DNA of 64,000 nucleotides, taken from NCBI GenBank assembly GCA_035578175.1, contig JAQMRL010000006.1, positions 22,169,506 to 22,233,505 of the forward strand. Reading direction: 5' to 3'. The position numbers and the translations under genes are program-made. Source of the stretch: Catonia carolina. Its lineage: Eukaryota; Arthropoda; Insecta; Hemiptera; Achilidae. Of the stretch, positions 1-12,500 are shown piece after piece. Within the stretch, counting starts at the first letter, position 1; each line of letters opens with the position of its first letter. The notes under the pieces were generated by a model, which saw only the letters and a list, made by a program, of their open reading frames with translations, made no database searches and had not been told where the DNA came from.

Positions 1-45
1 TCATAAATTTATTTATGTAATTTTACTTTTTGGTTTACAACTTTT

Positions 46-1419
46 TGTAACATTTATTTTTCAATGTTACAAATTTTAATATTTTAAATTAATTTCCTTA
101 CATTGTTCTAATATTATTAATTTTCGTTATCTGCTATTAATTGTTTAATTAGTTATCTCTTAATAGATTTGGTATTTTAGGCTTTAGCTTACCGTTCGCT
201 GTCATCTGATTTTTCTGCCGTAACTTGTTTTTCTTTCATGTTTCCCTTGTTGGAGGGGGCCCGTGACGTCAGGCCCGAGTTTTCCTTTTTGGTAGATTTT
301 GCGTGCCTCGCCCTTCTTGCTGCAAAGGGTCATGACGACGGACGCGTTTTGTCTTTGTGCCGTTCATGTGTTTTTTTAGTCTTTTCGGGGTGCTGTTATG
401 CTGCCGCTTTTTATGACCTTTTTGCTTTCCCGTGTTACGGTAAGTCTGTCTCCTTTTTTTTGTAGTTAAAATCCCATTGAAGCCGAAAATGCTTAATTTA
501 AAATTTTGTGAATTTTGTAAACCCTTTGGGTATTTTAAATTTTCTTAAATCTTTTATAATTTTCTTTTCACGATCTTCTGCGTCTCTGGGCTTTTGGCTA
601 CCTTTTTTTTGGTGTTTTTGGGGTTGCCCCTTTACCTTACTAAGTCGTGGTTTTTCTGCTCTTTGCAGGGACCCGGTGTTGGGCTGATTTTACCCAGTGT
701 GGGGCTGGTTTTACCTAATTTGGGACTCAATAAAAACTAATTTTGGATGAAGCTTATTCATGTCCTAACCAAGGCAAAATTGCTCAAGAATTATTAATAT
801 TTGTTTGGGGCAAGTGGCACCCGACGCCTGAAATGCATTTCGCCATCCGAAAATTTGCTGACGGCATTACATTTCGTCTTTCCTACAATTAGTCTTGAAG
901 CCTCCGCAACATAAATTTTTTAATATAAATTTTCATTTATTACCTCGTTTTATATGATAAAATGTTTGTCGGACGTTACCGCTTAAGTATGCTGGCAAAC
1001 ATGTTGCAGTGCGGAGTTAACCAGTTTTTTTATTTGTAATTTTTAAAAAAAAAATAAAATCTTTTCTACTTAAATTTTTTTAATATATCTCTATAAAAAA
1101 ATCAAATCACTTTAATTTTGATCTGTATTTAATAAATTTTTTTTTAAAATGGCTTTATATAAAAAGGGGTATACTAAAAATCTAATTCTTATAGATAAAA
1201 TAATTAATTTCATTTGTATCTAATTTATCTTTCTTTAAAACGAATCAATGTACGATTCCTTATTAAAATATGTATTGTTCTACTTAATCAACTATTATGT
1301 AAAAAGGCCTATTCTTATTGAAAATTTTAATTATTAACATTTTTCGGTAATTATATTATTATTTATAATCTACCTTTTTATAAATTTTTTTTAATCTGGA
1401 TCCAGTAAATTGTATGCAC

Positions 1420-1466
<47 letters not shown>

Positions 1467-1748
1467 CTATATTTTTTAGTATTTTGTTTTTTTAGATTTA
1501 GATGGTTATTATCATTAAAATCATTTGTGCGCTAATCTGGTCTTTTGCAAAATTAAGAATTAGTTGGTTATCCCAATTTTGTTAATTAATTATTTAAATT
1601 TTATTAAAATATTCTTGATTATTTATTTTTTCTTGTTTATTTAAAATCACACCACTGCAGTCCCTCCTGTTGGAGTTTTTTTTTGTTTCCCCCATTGCCA
1701 ATTTTGTTTTGTGGTCATTTTAAATTCACCTGAACAAAAGGGGTAACA
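46..1748 (+). mobile_element. Putative solo LTR inserted in the left arm
   Basis: Comparison with the intact right arm shows that 46-1748 is an insertion. It starts TGTAACA and ends GGTAACA (TG...CA ends) and is flanked by TTTT, which fits a 4-bp target duplication of a gypsy-like LTR. A polyadenylation-like AATAAA is at about 729. No gag/pol coding is seen, so this is a solo LTR or an internally deleted element. The orientation is assigned only from the AATAAA. Confidence 0.4.
1422..1462. repeat. (TA)n microsatellite
   Basis: About twenty uninterrupted TA units inside the putative LTR insertion. Confidence 0.95.
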
Positions 1749-2118
1749 TTTTTACACTTACATTTTACACAAAAATGCTCGAAACAAAACTTTTAGTCCT
1801 TTTTAAGATCTATAAAATGATATATAACAGTACTTACTTTATTGTAGTAATATGGCAAAACCAGCCGCTGCAATGTAGAGTGCTCAGTTGTGGCGGCGTG
1901 CGGTAATAGAAGGTCGGGGCCGTCAGTTGCTATGTTGGAGTTATAACTTTTCGCGTAATTTAAGCGCCACTGGGATATTTTTTTTAAAATTAATAAACTT
2001 ATTTCACAAGTGTCTTAGTATGTATTTTGAAGTGTAAGAGCGAACATTTATGTAATATAAAAAGTTTCCGTTTTTTCAGACTACATTTAAGAACTGTATA
2101 CAAAACCATTTTTAATTT

Positions 2119-2317
2119 TTTTTTTTTTAATTCATTTATTTAACGTCGCATCAACTACAACGGTCATTAGCGACGACGTTGGGGTGTAACTTTTTGTACA
2201 ATGGAGGATGAAATGATTTTTTGTAACGTATGAAAATATGCCATGCCTGAGTGGGATTCGAACCCAGGACCGCATGATGAGAGGCGAGCACGTTACCAAC
2301 TGCACCAATGTGGCCGG
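2119..2317 (-). mobile_element. tRNA-headed SINE
   Basis: On the minus strand a tRNA-like head carries an A-box-like TTGGTAACGTGCTCG and a B box GGGTTCGAATCCC, followed by an unrelated body and a poly(A) tail. It is flanked by a perfect 13-bp target-site duplication, CCATTTTTAATTT, at 2106-2118 and 2318-2330. The uninterrupted right arm of the host element gives the empty site. Confidence 0.88.
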
Positions 2318-2388
2318 CCATTTTTAATTTGAGTTTAAGAATATGATCAGGCCTAAAGGCTATTTATTGTCCAAAAGATTATGCACGA

Positions 2389-3600
2389 GGGTTATTCAGA
2401 AAGTAAGGTCCGATTTCTAAAAAAAAAATAAACAATGTAAGATTTTTTCATAAAACCTTTTTTATTGTAGTATATTTGTTACATCTTTCTTTATTTTTCC
2501 ACATAGTTTCCATTTTTATTTAAACATTTATCATAACGTTCAACAAGCTTTTGTATGCCTGTATCGTAGAAGTCCACCGCCTGTGAGGATAACCAGTCTT
2601 GAACAGCTTCTTTCACGTCATCTGTGCCGTACCGCTTGCCACCGAGAAACTCCTTTAGGTAGTGGGACAACTGAATATCACTTGGTGCCAAGTCTGGACT
2701 ATAAGGCGGGTGGTCAACCTGTTCCCATCCAAATGATCTGATCAGATCTTGCGGTCGAATGGCAGAATGGGGCCTGGCATTGTCGTGCAGCAACAAAACT
2801 CCAGATATCAGAAGGCCACGGCGCTTATTGTGTATTGCGCGGCGAAGATTAGTCAGGGTGGCGCAGTAAGCGGTGGAATTTATTGTTGTCTCTCGCTGCA
2901 TAAACTCGACTAACAAGACATCCCAAAATATAAGATTTAAGACTATCCCAAAACACTGTAGCCATAATCTTGCGTGTTGAGATTGTCTGCTTGTCCTTGA
3001 CATTGACTTGCGATGACGTGTGACGCCATTCCATAGACTGACGTTTCGACTTTGGGGTAATGTGAGAAACCCATGTTTCGTCCCCTGTGACAATATGTTC
3101 TAAAAGTTCATCATCTTCTCTATGGTATCAGTCCAAAAATTTAAGAGAACAAGCCATTCATTTTATTTTGTTATCCTCAGTAAGGAGTCTGGGAACCTAA
3201 CGTGAATACAATTTGTGAAATTGCAAATCTTCAGACACAATTTTGTACAAAGTTGTTCTGCTCACATTCAGAAACTCCAATGATAAACTTGAAACAGTGA
3301 ATCGCCGGTCTTCACGAATCTTTTCTTCCACGGCATTAACGAAATCTTCTGTCACGACTGATGGTCGGCCTGGACGCGGTTCATCATGGACATTGTCCTG
3401 TCCATTCTTAAAATTTCTCACCCACCTACGAACTTTGCTGTCACTCATCGCATCGAGGCCGTACACTTCAGTTATCTGGCGATGAATTTCTGCCGCTGAA
3501 ATGTTCTTTGCTGTCAAAAACCGTATAATGGAAAGAATTTCACAGTCAGTGGGCTGATCAATTGTTTGAAACATTTTGAACTAATACTGTAAACAGCACA
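2389..3600 (-). pseudogene. mariner transposase remnant
   Basis: The minus strand encodes an N-terminal HTH block (3574 downward, with WVRNFKNGQDNVHDEPRPGR) and, after frame breaks, a catalytic C-terminal block with LLLHDNARPHSA and HPPYSPDLAPSD. These are the second and third DD(D/E) motifs of Tc1/mariner transposases. The 3' terminus GGTTATTCAGAAAGTAAGG sits at about 2388. The matching 5' terminus is missing, so the element is 5'-truncated as well as frameshifted. Confidence 0.85.
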
Positions 3601-3626
3601 TGGCAACATACAACAACGACTATGAC

Positions 3627-4670
3627 CTATCACCGTGGCTCTTGGAGACGTTTATTGCCCTTTCAACTATTTCAATATCTGCATCTTCTTCAACAACAAA
3701 TGCGGAGATATTTTCTGTTTTGTGGTCCAACACGGAAACATACAGCAGAATCATTGAAAGATAATTAGACATCGTAGTCAAAAGGTATGGGTAGCATTGC
3801 CATATTGTGTTTGATGGCTAGATTAAACTAAATTAATTGTGTTTGATGGCAATAAATGTCTCCAAGAGCCACAGTGATAGGTCAATAGTTGTTGGACAAG
3901 ACACTGATATTTTTGTTTTATTAATTGGTCTACCACAGTGTGAAAAACTACAACTATTCTTCCATAAACCCTCTGGTACACCATCAACATATGATATCAG
4001 GAAAATTCGTAAATAGGTAGGAGAATTGAAGAATGTGGTGTTGTTTATGTATGCTTTGACTGGATCTGACACGTCTTATTTTTTTTGGAAAAGGCAAATT
4101 CAACGCGTACAATATGCTAAGTACTTCTGAGGAGCTACGCGCGAAAGCTGTACTGTTTTATGAAAAGGAAGCTAACAACAGAACTCTTAAAAGAAATAGG
4201 GGAGAATTTTGTACCGAAACTATTCGGATGTACTAGGTCTAAAAGTTTAAACGAAAGTAGATATTCCTTATACCTCAAAGCAGTTGCAAAAAATGTCATT
4301 AAAATCCAAATTTAATGTGGCCTCTCTTCCTCCAACATTTAATGCTGCGGAGCAACAATCATTTTGAACTTACTACCAGTTTCAAAAATGGATTGGAGAT
4401 AAGAATATGGCTGCTACGAATTGGGGTTGGACTATAACAAACAACATGTTATATTCGGTTCACTAAAAAATAACTACCGGTACCTGAAGAAGTAATAAAC
4501 TTAGTTTCCTGCAACTGAAAAGTGTCATGCAAAAGCAAATGCAGCTGCTTTAAGGCATCCCTGGATTGTACAGAAATGTGTGGGACTTGTGGAGGATTCT
4601 GCAGTAACGTCACGGTCGTTGAAGTCAAGGATGCTGAGAAACATCTCATGGATGTTTAAGCCATCATATA
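3627..4670 (+). pseudogene. Decayed repeat-borne gene: PIN-like region plus Cys-rich tail
   Basis: Plus-strand frames show, in order, SIVVGQDTDIFVLLIGLP, ALTGSDT, LPPTFNAAEQQ..., a GWGW-like W-rich site and a Cys-rich end (CFKASLDCTEMCGTCGGFCS). This motif order is that of a multicopy invertebrate protein family I know from insect genomes; calling the Asp-rich part PIN-like is inference. The upstream piece (about 3627-3760) reads in the opposite direction and overlaps the first coding block, creating an inverted repeat. Stops and frameshifts make it non-functional. Confidence 0.6.
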
Positions 4671-5339
4671 CGTACATAATTTTTTGGACAATAAATAGCC
4701 TTTAGGCCTGATCATATTCTTAAACTCAATTAAAAATGGTTTTGTATACAGTTCTTAAATGTAGTCTGAAAAAACGGAAACTTTTTATATTACATAAATA
4801 TTCGCTCTTACACTTCAAAATACATATACTAAGACACTTGTGAAATAAGTTTATTAATTTAAAAAAAATATCCCAGTGGCGCTTAAATTACGCGAAAAGT
4901 TATAACTCCAACATAGCAACTGACGGCCCCGACCTTCTATTACCGCACGCTGCCACAACTGAGCACTCTACATTGCAGCGGCTGGTTTTGCCATATTACT
5001 ACAATAAAGTAAGTACTGTTATATATCATTTTATAGATCTTAAAAAGGACTAAAAGTTTTGTTTCGAGCATTTTTGTGTAAAATGTAAGTGTAAAAAGTT
5101 GTAAACCAAAAAGTAAAATTACATAAATAAATTTATGATGTTTTAGCAACTTTTTTATGAATAACTACCGAACGGTAAAAGATACGTTAAAAAAGATTAG
5201 GACATTAATTGTAGTAAATATCATAAGAAAGACAACAAAAAAAAATTTAATCCAATACCTTGTTTAGTTTTTGAGATAAACGCGATTTACGAAACCCTTG
5301 CAATTTGTAACTTTGGGGGGCCGCCGGGGGGGAAGCAAG

Positions 5340-5935
5340 GGGGGTAGGGGTGGGGACTTTTGGCAGTACACTTGTCTAAACTATAGTAATCGATGGAAAA
5401 AAAATTAGCTTTATACTATTTTTTTCCTCTAAAAAACACAGGTTGACTGGACTAGTAATCCTGAAGCAACAATTCTTGAAATGTTTTCATCAACCCAGGA
5501 AGTGACTGCAACTGCTTGCTCATGTAGTCGCAGCACTGTGCAAAGAATATGTGCCGAAGCCCGTGAGAACATAGCTGCATCAGCTGCCATCAATGAAATC
5601 TGTGGTACCAATGAAGAACAACCCGTGTCGTTTACGTCTCTTCATAAGAAGATACCTCACAAAAAATGGGTCACCGGTGTTGACAGTTTCGATGAGCAAC
5701 GCATTCGCAGAACAATAACCGAGTTTTTTGAACGTGGGGAGTACCCTACATGCGAAAAAGTTTAGAAGAAAAAATTGGGTACACAGGGTCCGTTAAGTCT
5801 ACATGGAGAAAAATTAAAAATTTGGGGTAGAGATACAAGAAAGGTAATGACAGTAGAAGGTTTTTCATGGAGCGGACATTGTGTCATCTTGAATAAAATT
5901 TCTTCAGAAGATGCAATCGATACTAAAATAGGATT
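5340..5935 (+). pseudogene. DDE-endonuclease transposon fragment, N-terminal
   Basis: The frame at 5481-5765 encodes an HTH-like start (TACSCSRSTVQRICAEA) and then RIRRTITEFFERGEYPT; after one frameshift it continues LEEKIGYTGSVKSTWRKIKN. This resembles the N-terminal half of insect DDE superfamily endonucleases related to the remnants at 20167 and 38570. The catalytic half is absent. Confidence 0.6.
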
Positions 5936-6119
5936 ATACAATTAAACACAATGAATTACTTTAAAAAAATTAAATTCATACGAAAGTATTAAACACTGGT
6001 AACAATTTAGAGGCATACTTTTCTAACAACCAGTACATATGTTGACTACTCGCAATAAACGGAGGAGGCAAGTAGAGGGAACGTGTCCAGTGCAAGCTTC
6101 TATTGAAATTACATGGCCT

Positions 6120-6195
6120 ATAGTGTTAGGTTATATTTTTAATTATTTTCATTGGCAAGAGAAAGTTGTGTGTTTCACACCAAATTTTTTTTAAT
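6120..6195 (+). mobile_element. Terminal fragment of the ~1 kb TIR family A
   Basis: ATTGGCAAGAGAAAGTTGTG followed by TTTCACACCA is the same terminus as in the copies at 41290-42350 and 49490-50215. Only this end remains. The 180 bp between 5935 and 6120 show nothing recognisable. Confidence 0.6.
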
Positions 6196-6333
6196 CTGTT
6201 GATATGAACTTCTACCTGTAACTAAAGGCGATTTATTTTCAGATTCATCTTTGAAACATTGGAATAGTTTTTAGAATAGTAACCCAGAGAAATATACCGG
6301 GTTGATGTAACAAAAATAAAAGAACCATCTTAC

Positions 6334-6544
6334 CTTAGAATCACATGCTTCATCTAATGCACTGATGGCACAATTTACTACGGCCCTGTCCTCATCATAC
6401 AATTGATTCACCAACAGGTCGACAACCCAATCAACCATTTCTAAATTATTATGCAAAGGAGATCTTAATAGCACATGCAACAATTTTGTGCAGTACAACC
6501 TACACGATAGGTTGTTCGATGAAAGAGCCACATTGAAAATTTTC
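6334..6544 (-). CDS. rictor: rictor exon 16 (last one visible)
   Basis: Residues 894-964. CRLYCTKLLHVLLRS and ALDEACDSK match CRLYATKHLRVLLRA and ALDILDEACED. The exon closes in phase 0 at donor AAG|GTAAGA. No following exon could be recognised between 6333 and 1, so intron 16 is at least 6.3 kb. Confidence 0.95.
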
Positions 6545-9500
6545 CTGGAAAATAGAAAATATATACATTAAATATATATTTCAATTTTAAAAAATACGGC
6601 TGTTTAAAATTCTACATAGGATGTTTGATAAAATTTAAAAAAATAACATTCAATAATATAATATAGCAAAATTCACAATTTTTCACATTTAATTGAATTA
6701 CATTTCATTTACATATGAAAAATTACTGATTACTTTTGTTGCTTTTCGGAATGCAATTATTCAATAAGACAGAAAATAAATGGCCTTAGATACAGAATGG
6801 TTCCGTCCCCAGTTGCCTGCGTACTCGTACAGTGGTTGATTAACAATCATGCTTAGCACAAAGTGTGTTACCATACCCTCGTAGACAAAACAGTGGTGCA
6901 AAATTTAGAGCAGCATTACACAATTTAATTTTGTGTTAAGCAAATAATGGTGCAGATACACTAAAAATGATTAGACAAGCCTACAGGGAGAATCCAATGA
7001 CACAGAACTGAATTTTCAAGAGCACAAGAAGTTTCGGGAGAGTTGTGAGACCATCGACGATGACATCCAGCGCTCAGAGTGTCCGTCAACAACAAAAACT
7101 GACAGTACAGTTGAAAAAGTGCAACAACATTTGGACAGCGATCAACAAATGAGTGTCTAGATGTTAGCTGAAAAAAGTGCGGTGTATCCAAATCAATTTT
7201 TCACCACACTTAACAGAGGATTTTGACATGAGGAAGGTCTGTGCCAAGATGATACCTTAATTTCTTACTACAACATTAAAGAACAGCGCCTGTTGAAATG
7301 CCAGGAATTGCTCAAATGCTAAAAAACCTAGCCTGAAATTCTTTTGTTGTTACAACTGACTTTTTGGTTTCCCCAAGATAAAAAGTATTCTGAAAGAACA
7401 CCACCATGTGGGGGTGAAGAGGGTGAAAGACGCTTCAATGACAGCCTATCTGTGTGAGGTCCCATTGAGGCTTTCCAGGGAGCCTATGACGGGTGGATGA
7501 AGCTTTGAAAAATGTCCATAGAGTCGGAAGGAGAGTACTCTGAAAAGTTCGAACGAGATTGTAAATTTATGGTCAATAAATGAAATAAGTTATATAAAAA
7601 TTACCGGAATTTTTTGGGACAGATCCTCTATAATGAAGATCTGATACGTGGTAAGTAAGGTTATATGAGTGCTTACCTTGTCATTGAGTCCTCTGAATAA
7701 TCCAACACGGAGACAATTATTTTAACATAACATTCATGATTAGTATGCGTCACCAGATCAAGAAACCTGAATTTAAATAAAAAAATTTAATTAAATTTTT
7801 TATTAATTTAAGATGAAAATGAAATGAAATGGTAAAGGTGCTCTAACATTCAGAATAAAACACAAAAAAATCTTTCAAAAAATTATGAAATTCAAAACAT
7901 ATTAAAGTTTATAGGTTTAAAATGAAAGTAATATAAAGAGAAACTAAAGAATTTTAGATAGAGAGTGCAATTACTCTGTTAAGTTAGAAGCTGTAAAATA
8001 ATTCTCCATTTCTAACATTTTTCATTATCGTTATGAATTCCACTGAAACACTAGTTCAAATCTTACAAGACTTTTTTGATACAGCCTAATCAAAACAATT
8101 TATTATGTCTGCTGAAAATCGAAGCCATGAAAAAGATCTTTACATAATAATACGATAATTGCACAAGACGAAAAAGTTCAGCCAAATTATAATTATTTAC
8201 TAGGGATGTGTCGAATCCAAATGTCAATTCCTTATACCACTAGTACTTGAAAAAATAATTAGTATTCAGAATCAACCGTAAAAAGTCAGTTCTTTGAAAC
8301 CGATTCTCTAGTTTTCAAACTGTGGCAAAACATATTATACAAGAGTGTATTGAGAAGTAATTCCTCCAACGGTATAACTATTATAATGATGGGCCAGACA
8401 GTCTTAAGAGTGGTTAGTCATGTACTGGAGCTCTTTGTAAACAAGTTACCCTAGCGGCAATTCACAGCCGCTAGGGGGATTATGATGGTATTGTTCATAT
8501 GGAGTTTTTGGTCTGGCGTTGTCATGCTGTATCAATACTCCACAAATTACAAGTCACAAGTCCTCGTCGTTTGCTCCTGATTACAGCGTAACGGTGATTT
8601 TTCAGCATGTCTGAATAAGAAGTATGGGTTACCGTCACTCCCATACCCATGTTCTGCTCCACAATTATTCCATTCGAATACCAGAAGAGAATGAGCATGA
8701 CTTTTCCAGCAGACAGTTGAATCTGAAATTTTTTTTGGTTTCGGCGATTTTTTGGTGGCGCCATTCCCTGCTTGACCTTTTCGTTTCTGGTAGCTGATAG
8801 TGGACTCAAGTCTCATCATCATCATATGCTGTCATTCTGCGATGAATTTTGATTGGTTTGACACCTTCACTACATAAAAAACACATCACAGATCGCTGCT
8901 CAATCGAGATACTTGTTGACAGTGAGGCGGCCATTTTGTTGTGGACACTGCTACTTTCTCTTGCATTGAAGCATCACTCTTCCACCAGTCAGTCACTTTG
9001 TGACCTCAACGAACACTGCTGCTACCTACCGACTCCATCACACAACTTTTCGAAATTTTATAGACTTTTAAGGTTTTCATTTGAATCACCCTACATGTAT
9101 TTAATATATTATGTTATCAGTACTTACTGCTGTGTTAGTCCAAATCTATCAAGAGCTTTACGACCTGCTCTAGTACGAGTCATATGTCCAAGATGAAAGA
9201 AATAATCACCACATAAAGTATTTAAAACATTTTGTGGACTGAACATACAATCATGTGCAGATTTTGATGAGAGTAATGCAGTAACTTCTTCTGATATGCC
9301 AGTAAGCAATTCATTCAGCAACTTTTCACACTCAGACTGAAAATGTAAAACAGTTATTTTAGAAATTGATATAAACTTGGTAATGGAGAAATTTGTTCTA
9401 CAAATCACGTAAAATGTATTTATTTCACTGTTGTACTTAATTTACAACGACAAGTTTCATATTTCCTCAAAAAATATTTTTTGTAATGGAGAAATTTGTT

Positions 9501-12500
9501 CTACAAATCACATAAAATGTATTTATTTCACTGTTGTACTTAATTTACAATGATAAGTTCCATATTTCCTCAAAAAAATTTTTTTGTCAAAACTACTACC
9601 ACTAATATTACTGATATTAATTAATATTAGTGACAACGCATATTATATTTTGTCCATAACAAGCAGGTGGAGTGTTAAATTATTTGCTCTTGATCTGCTA
9701 GTTCCAGGGCTACAAAAAATAGTTCTGATTCTTATCGCATGGTAAGCAAATTAAATGACTGAAGCATTAAAGAAAAGAAGAGGTAGAGGTGTAAAAGACA
9801 TTAGCCAGAGTTATCTCCTCTGAGAGTAATGAATGCCATTATACAGCCAGACCCTGTGGTTAATGAAGTGAAGGTGTCATTTGGAAGGTGGAAAGTAGAT
9901 ATGCTTTCCAGAGGGCCTGGCATGCTGATAAGCACACTTTTCCACTCAGTGAAGAAGGCAATCGTAAACTACCTCACTCTTAATTTTACTTAGTAAAGCC
10001 TCTGGAGGTTCAAACCAACCTTTCAGCTGATGACCTGAACAACAACAACAAGAGTAAATACTTACATCTTCTGGGCTTAAAAGTAAACAATCAATAAGTT
10101 CCAAAGCAGTCAAAGTATATATGTTTGCAGCTCTTCTATCAATACCAACATCAACTCTTAGCAGATTTCTACTTTTTGGTAAAAAGAAATGTACTAATTT
10201 ACGGAGAAATTGTCTTTGGCTGGATTCATACAAGCATGGTGATTTACTCTGCAACAGAAATATCAAATATTTCATTTTTTAAAAATGAACATGGTTACAT
10301 TTAAAATTAAAGAAACTTTTAAAAACATCTACACTTTCAACAGATTAAATTAAATATGTACAAAAAATACCTTTAAAGTAGCTCTAATGGTATCCCAATT
10401 CCATATGAAAGGATCTTTAACATTTAAAACACCAGATTCCTTAATTGCCTCTTCACATTCCTTCGTAAGCAACTAAAATAAAAAAAAATAAATAAAATTA
10501 ACACCTAAAGAGGTAATTACAATAAACAAAAAATTAACGAATAAATATAGAATAATTACTCTTATAAGGTGGATGTTCTAATACTAAGATGCTGTACTTG
10601 GCTAGGAACCTATTGACAGATAACGCGGAATGAGCTGGCGCATTGTCTTGGTGGAGAACCCATGATTTGTCCTTCCACATTTCGGGGCGTTTTTTCCTTA
10701 CTCTTTGACGTAGTTTAGAAAGGTTCCCAGCCAAGTACAGCATCTCAGTGTTAGAACATCCACCTTATTCGCAAGATCTTGCACCATGTGACTTCTACCT
10801 GTTCCCTAAGGTGAAATCTGCATTAAAAGGGACAAGATTTAAGTCTATGGAAGCTGTGAAAGAGAAAGCGGAACGTGTCCTGAAGGAGCTGACAGAAGAT
10901 GACTTCCAGCACTGTTTCCAACAACGGAAAATTCGCATGGAGCGTTGTAGGGATAGAGAAGGAGTGTATACTGAAGGTGACAATAAGTGATTATGTATAA
11001 AATAAAAATAAAATTTTTTATAACGTCAGTCTCGTTATTTAATAGCCACACCTCATATGTTAAAACTCATATTTTTGTACTTCAACAATCCCCTAATTGT
11101 TGAAGTAAAATCAATCCCCTTAAAAGTTGAAAAAAATGTAGATCAATAATAAATACAAATATTTTACTTAAAACTAATATGTAACTAATAACAAATAAAA
11201 CAGCCTGTAAAACTCCGAACTTAATTGCAAATATACCAGTTACTAAAATTCTGCCAAAAAAAACCGGTGACGTTTGTTCAAGAACTGAAGGTATAGTGGC
11301 ATAGAATGAACCTTTTTCTATGGTTGAACAATAATAGAAATACAATTCACTCTAGCTGAACGGAGGAAGAAGAGATTATAAAACATTTATAGATGGACCA
11401 CATTTTTGTGGTGCCTACACCCTGTGAGTGTTCAATACGCCACATAAATGTGGCGGCCGCACTGAACGTGTTAATACATAGGGGTTTTGTCCCTGGCGGA
11501 CAAAATCTTTATAACAATATAATTACCTGAGTAAGTTTATTCTTATTTGTAGATGTTTTTCCTTTAGTTCTAGCAATATCATAACAGTTAAGAGGTTCCT
11601 TGTGATCAATACACATTATAAAATGATCAAGAAATATAGATGCCGGAGCGGGACGTTTTCGTAACATTCTATGTAATTGTGATAACGCAGAGACAGCAGT
11701 GAGGGCACGTTGTTGTGCCCGACTTGAGTAAGGTGGATCAACACTATGCGTTGGACCCAAGTCATTTATTGTAATATCGCAGTCAACGAAGGGATTCGGG
11801 GATGCACGTAAATGATCTGGGATGTTCAATAACGGCAATTGATTGTCGACAAATGGATCATAATCTGGAATGCAACGATATCCATCAGCTTCAGTGCTCC
11901 CTTCAACTATTGCTTCAGATGGAACTTTTGAAAAGGCACTGAAAAAAAAAACAATACTGTAATACAAATAAAAATCATATAAAAATGTGAATTATTTCAG
12001 AAGAGACAAGGAAAAGATAAAACTTTTACATCAATGAAATTATCATTCTATACTAAATATCTTTTATTCCTAGTACTATGTTAAGTCTGTTTTTATTTTA
12101 TTAAACCTCCGCTTTGCAGCATAGCATGCTAACTACTGGGTCATGAAGATAGGCTTGTCTGTAATTGATTAGTTTAGTTTTACAGATCCATAATTCAGTT
12201 TAACTTATTTGAAAATTTTGATTTTGTGACGCTACTTGCACTTGAGTCAGTGGATGATTTACCGAGGTAATTATATGTATTCAACTTAATTGCTGACTGA
12301 TTTCTTCAGATAATACAAAGTTGATTGGTTGCAGAGGTACGGTTTATCTCATATGGAAATGAGATTGTTAAGACCTTCAGCAGGGTATCAATTGCTGGAC
12401 TCTGCAGAATGATGATGACGATGACGAAAAACTACCGCAAAATAAAATCAACCATGAAGTAGCAGTTAAAAGTTTTAATAAGTGCATAGAGTGGGCTAAG

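Larger units (their letters stand above)
1..5150. mobile_element. Composite long-TIR DNA element with nested insertions
   Basis: The right arm (about 4668-5140) is the near-identical reverse complement of a left arm now split into 1-45, 1749-2118 and 2331-2388. Both arms share the stretch with GCCGCTGCAATGTAGAGTG and the inner end AATAGCCTTTAGGCCTGATC (as read on the right arm). Breaks in the left arm are explained by a 1.7 kb insertion (46-1748) and a SINE (2119-2317). Between the arms lie a mariner remnant and a decayed repeat-borne gene. The left arm reaches the window edge, so the full terminus and target-site duplication are not visible. Confidence 0.75.

Noticed and set aside
10534..10743. 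Exon of rictor between exons 11 and 12
   Set aside because: The open frame is mariner transposase (DNAPAHSA block); exon 11 joins exon 12 in phase without it.
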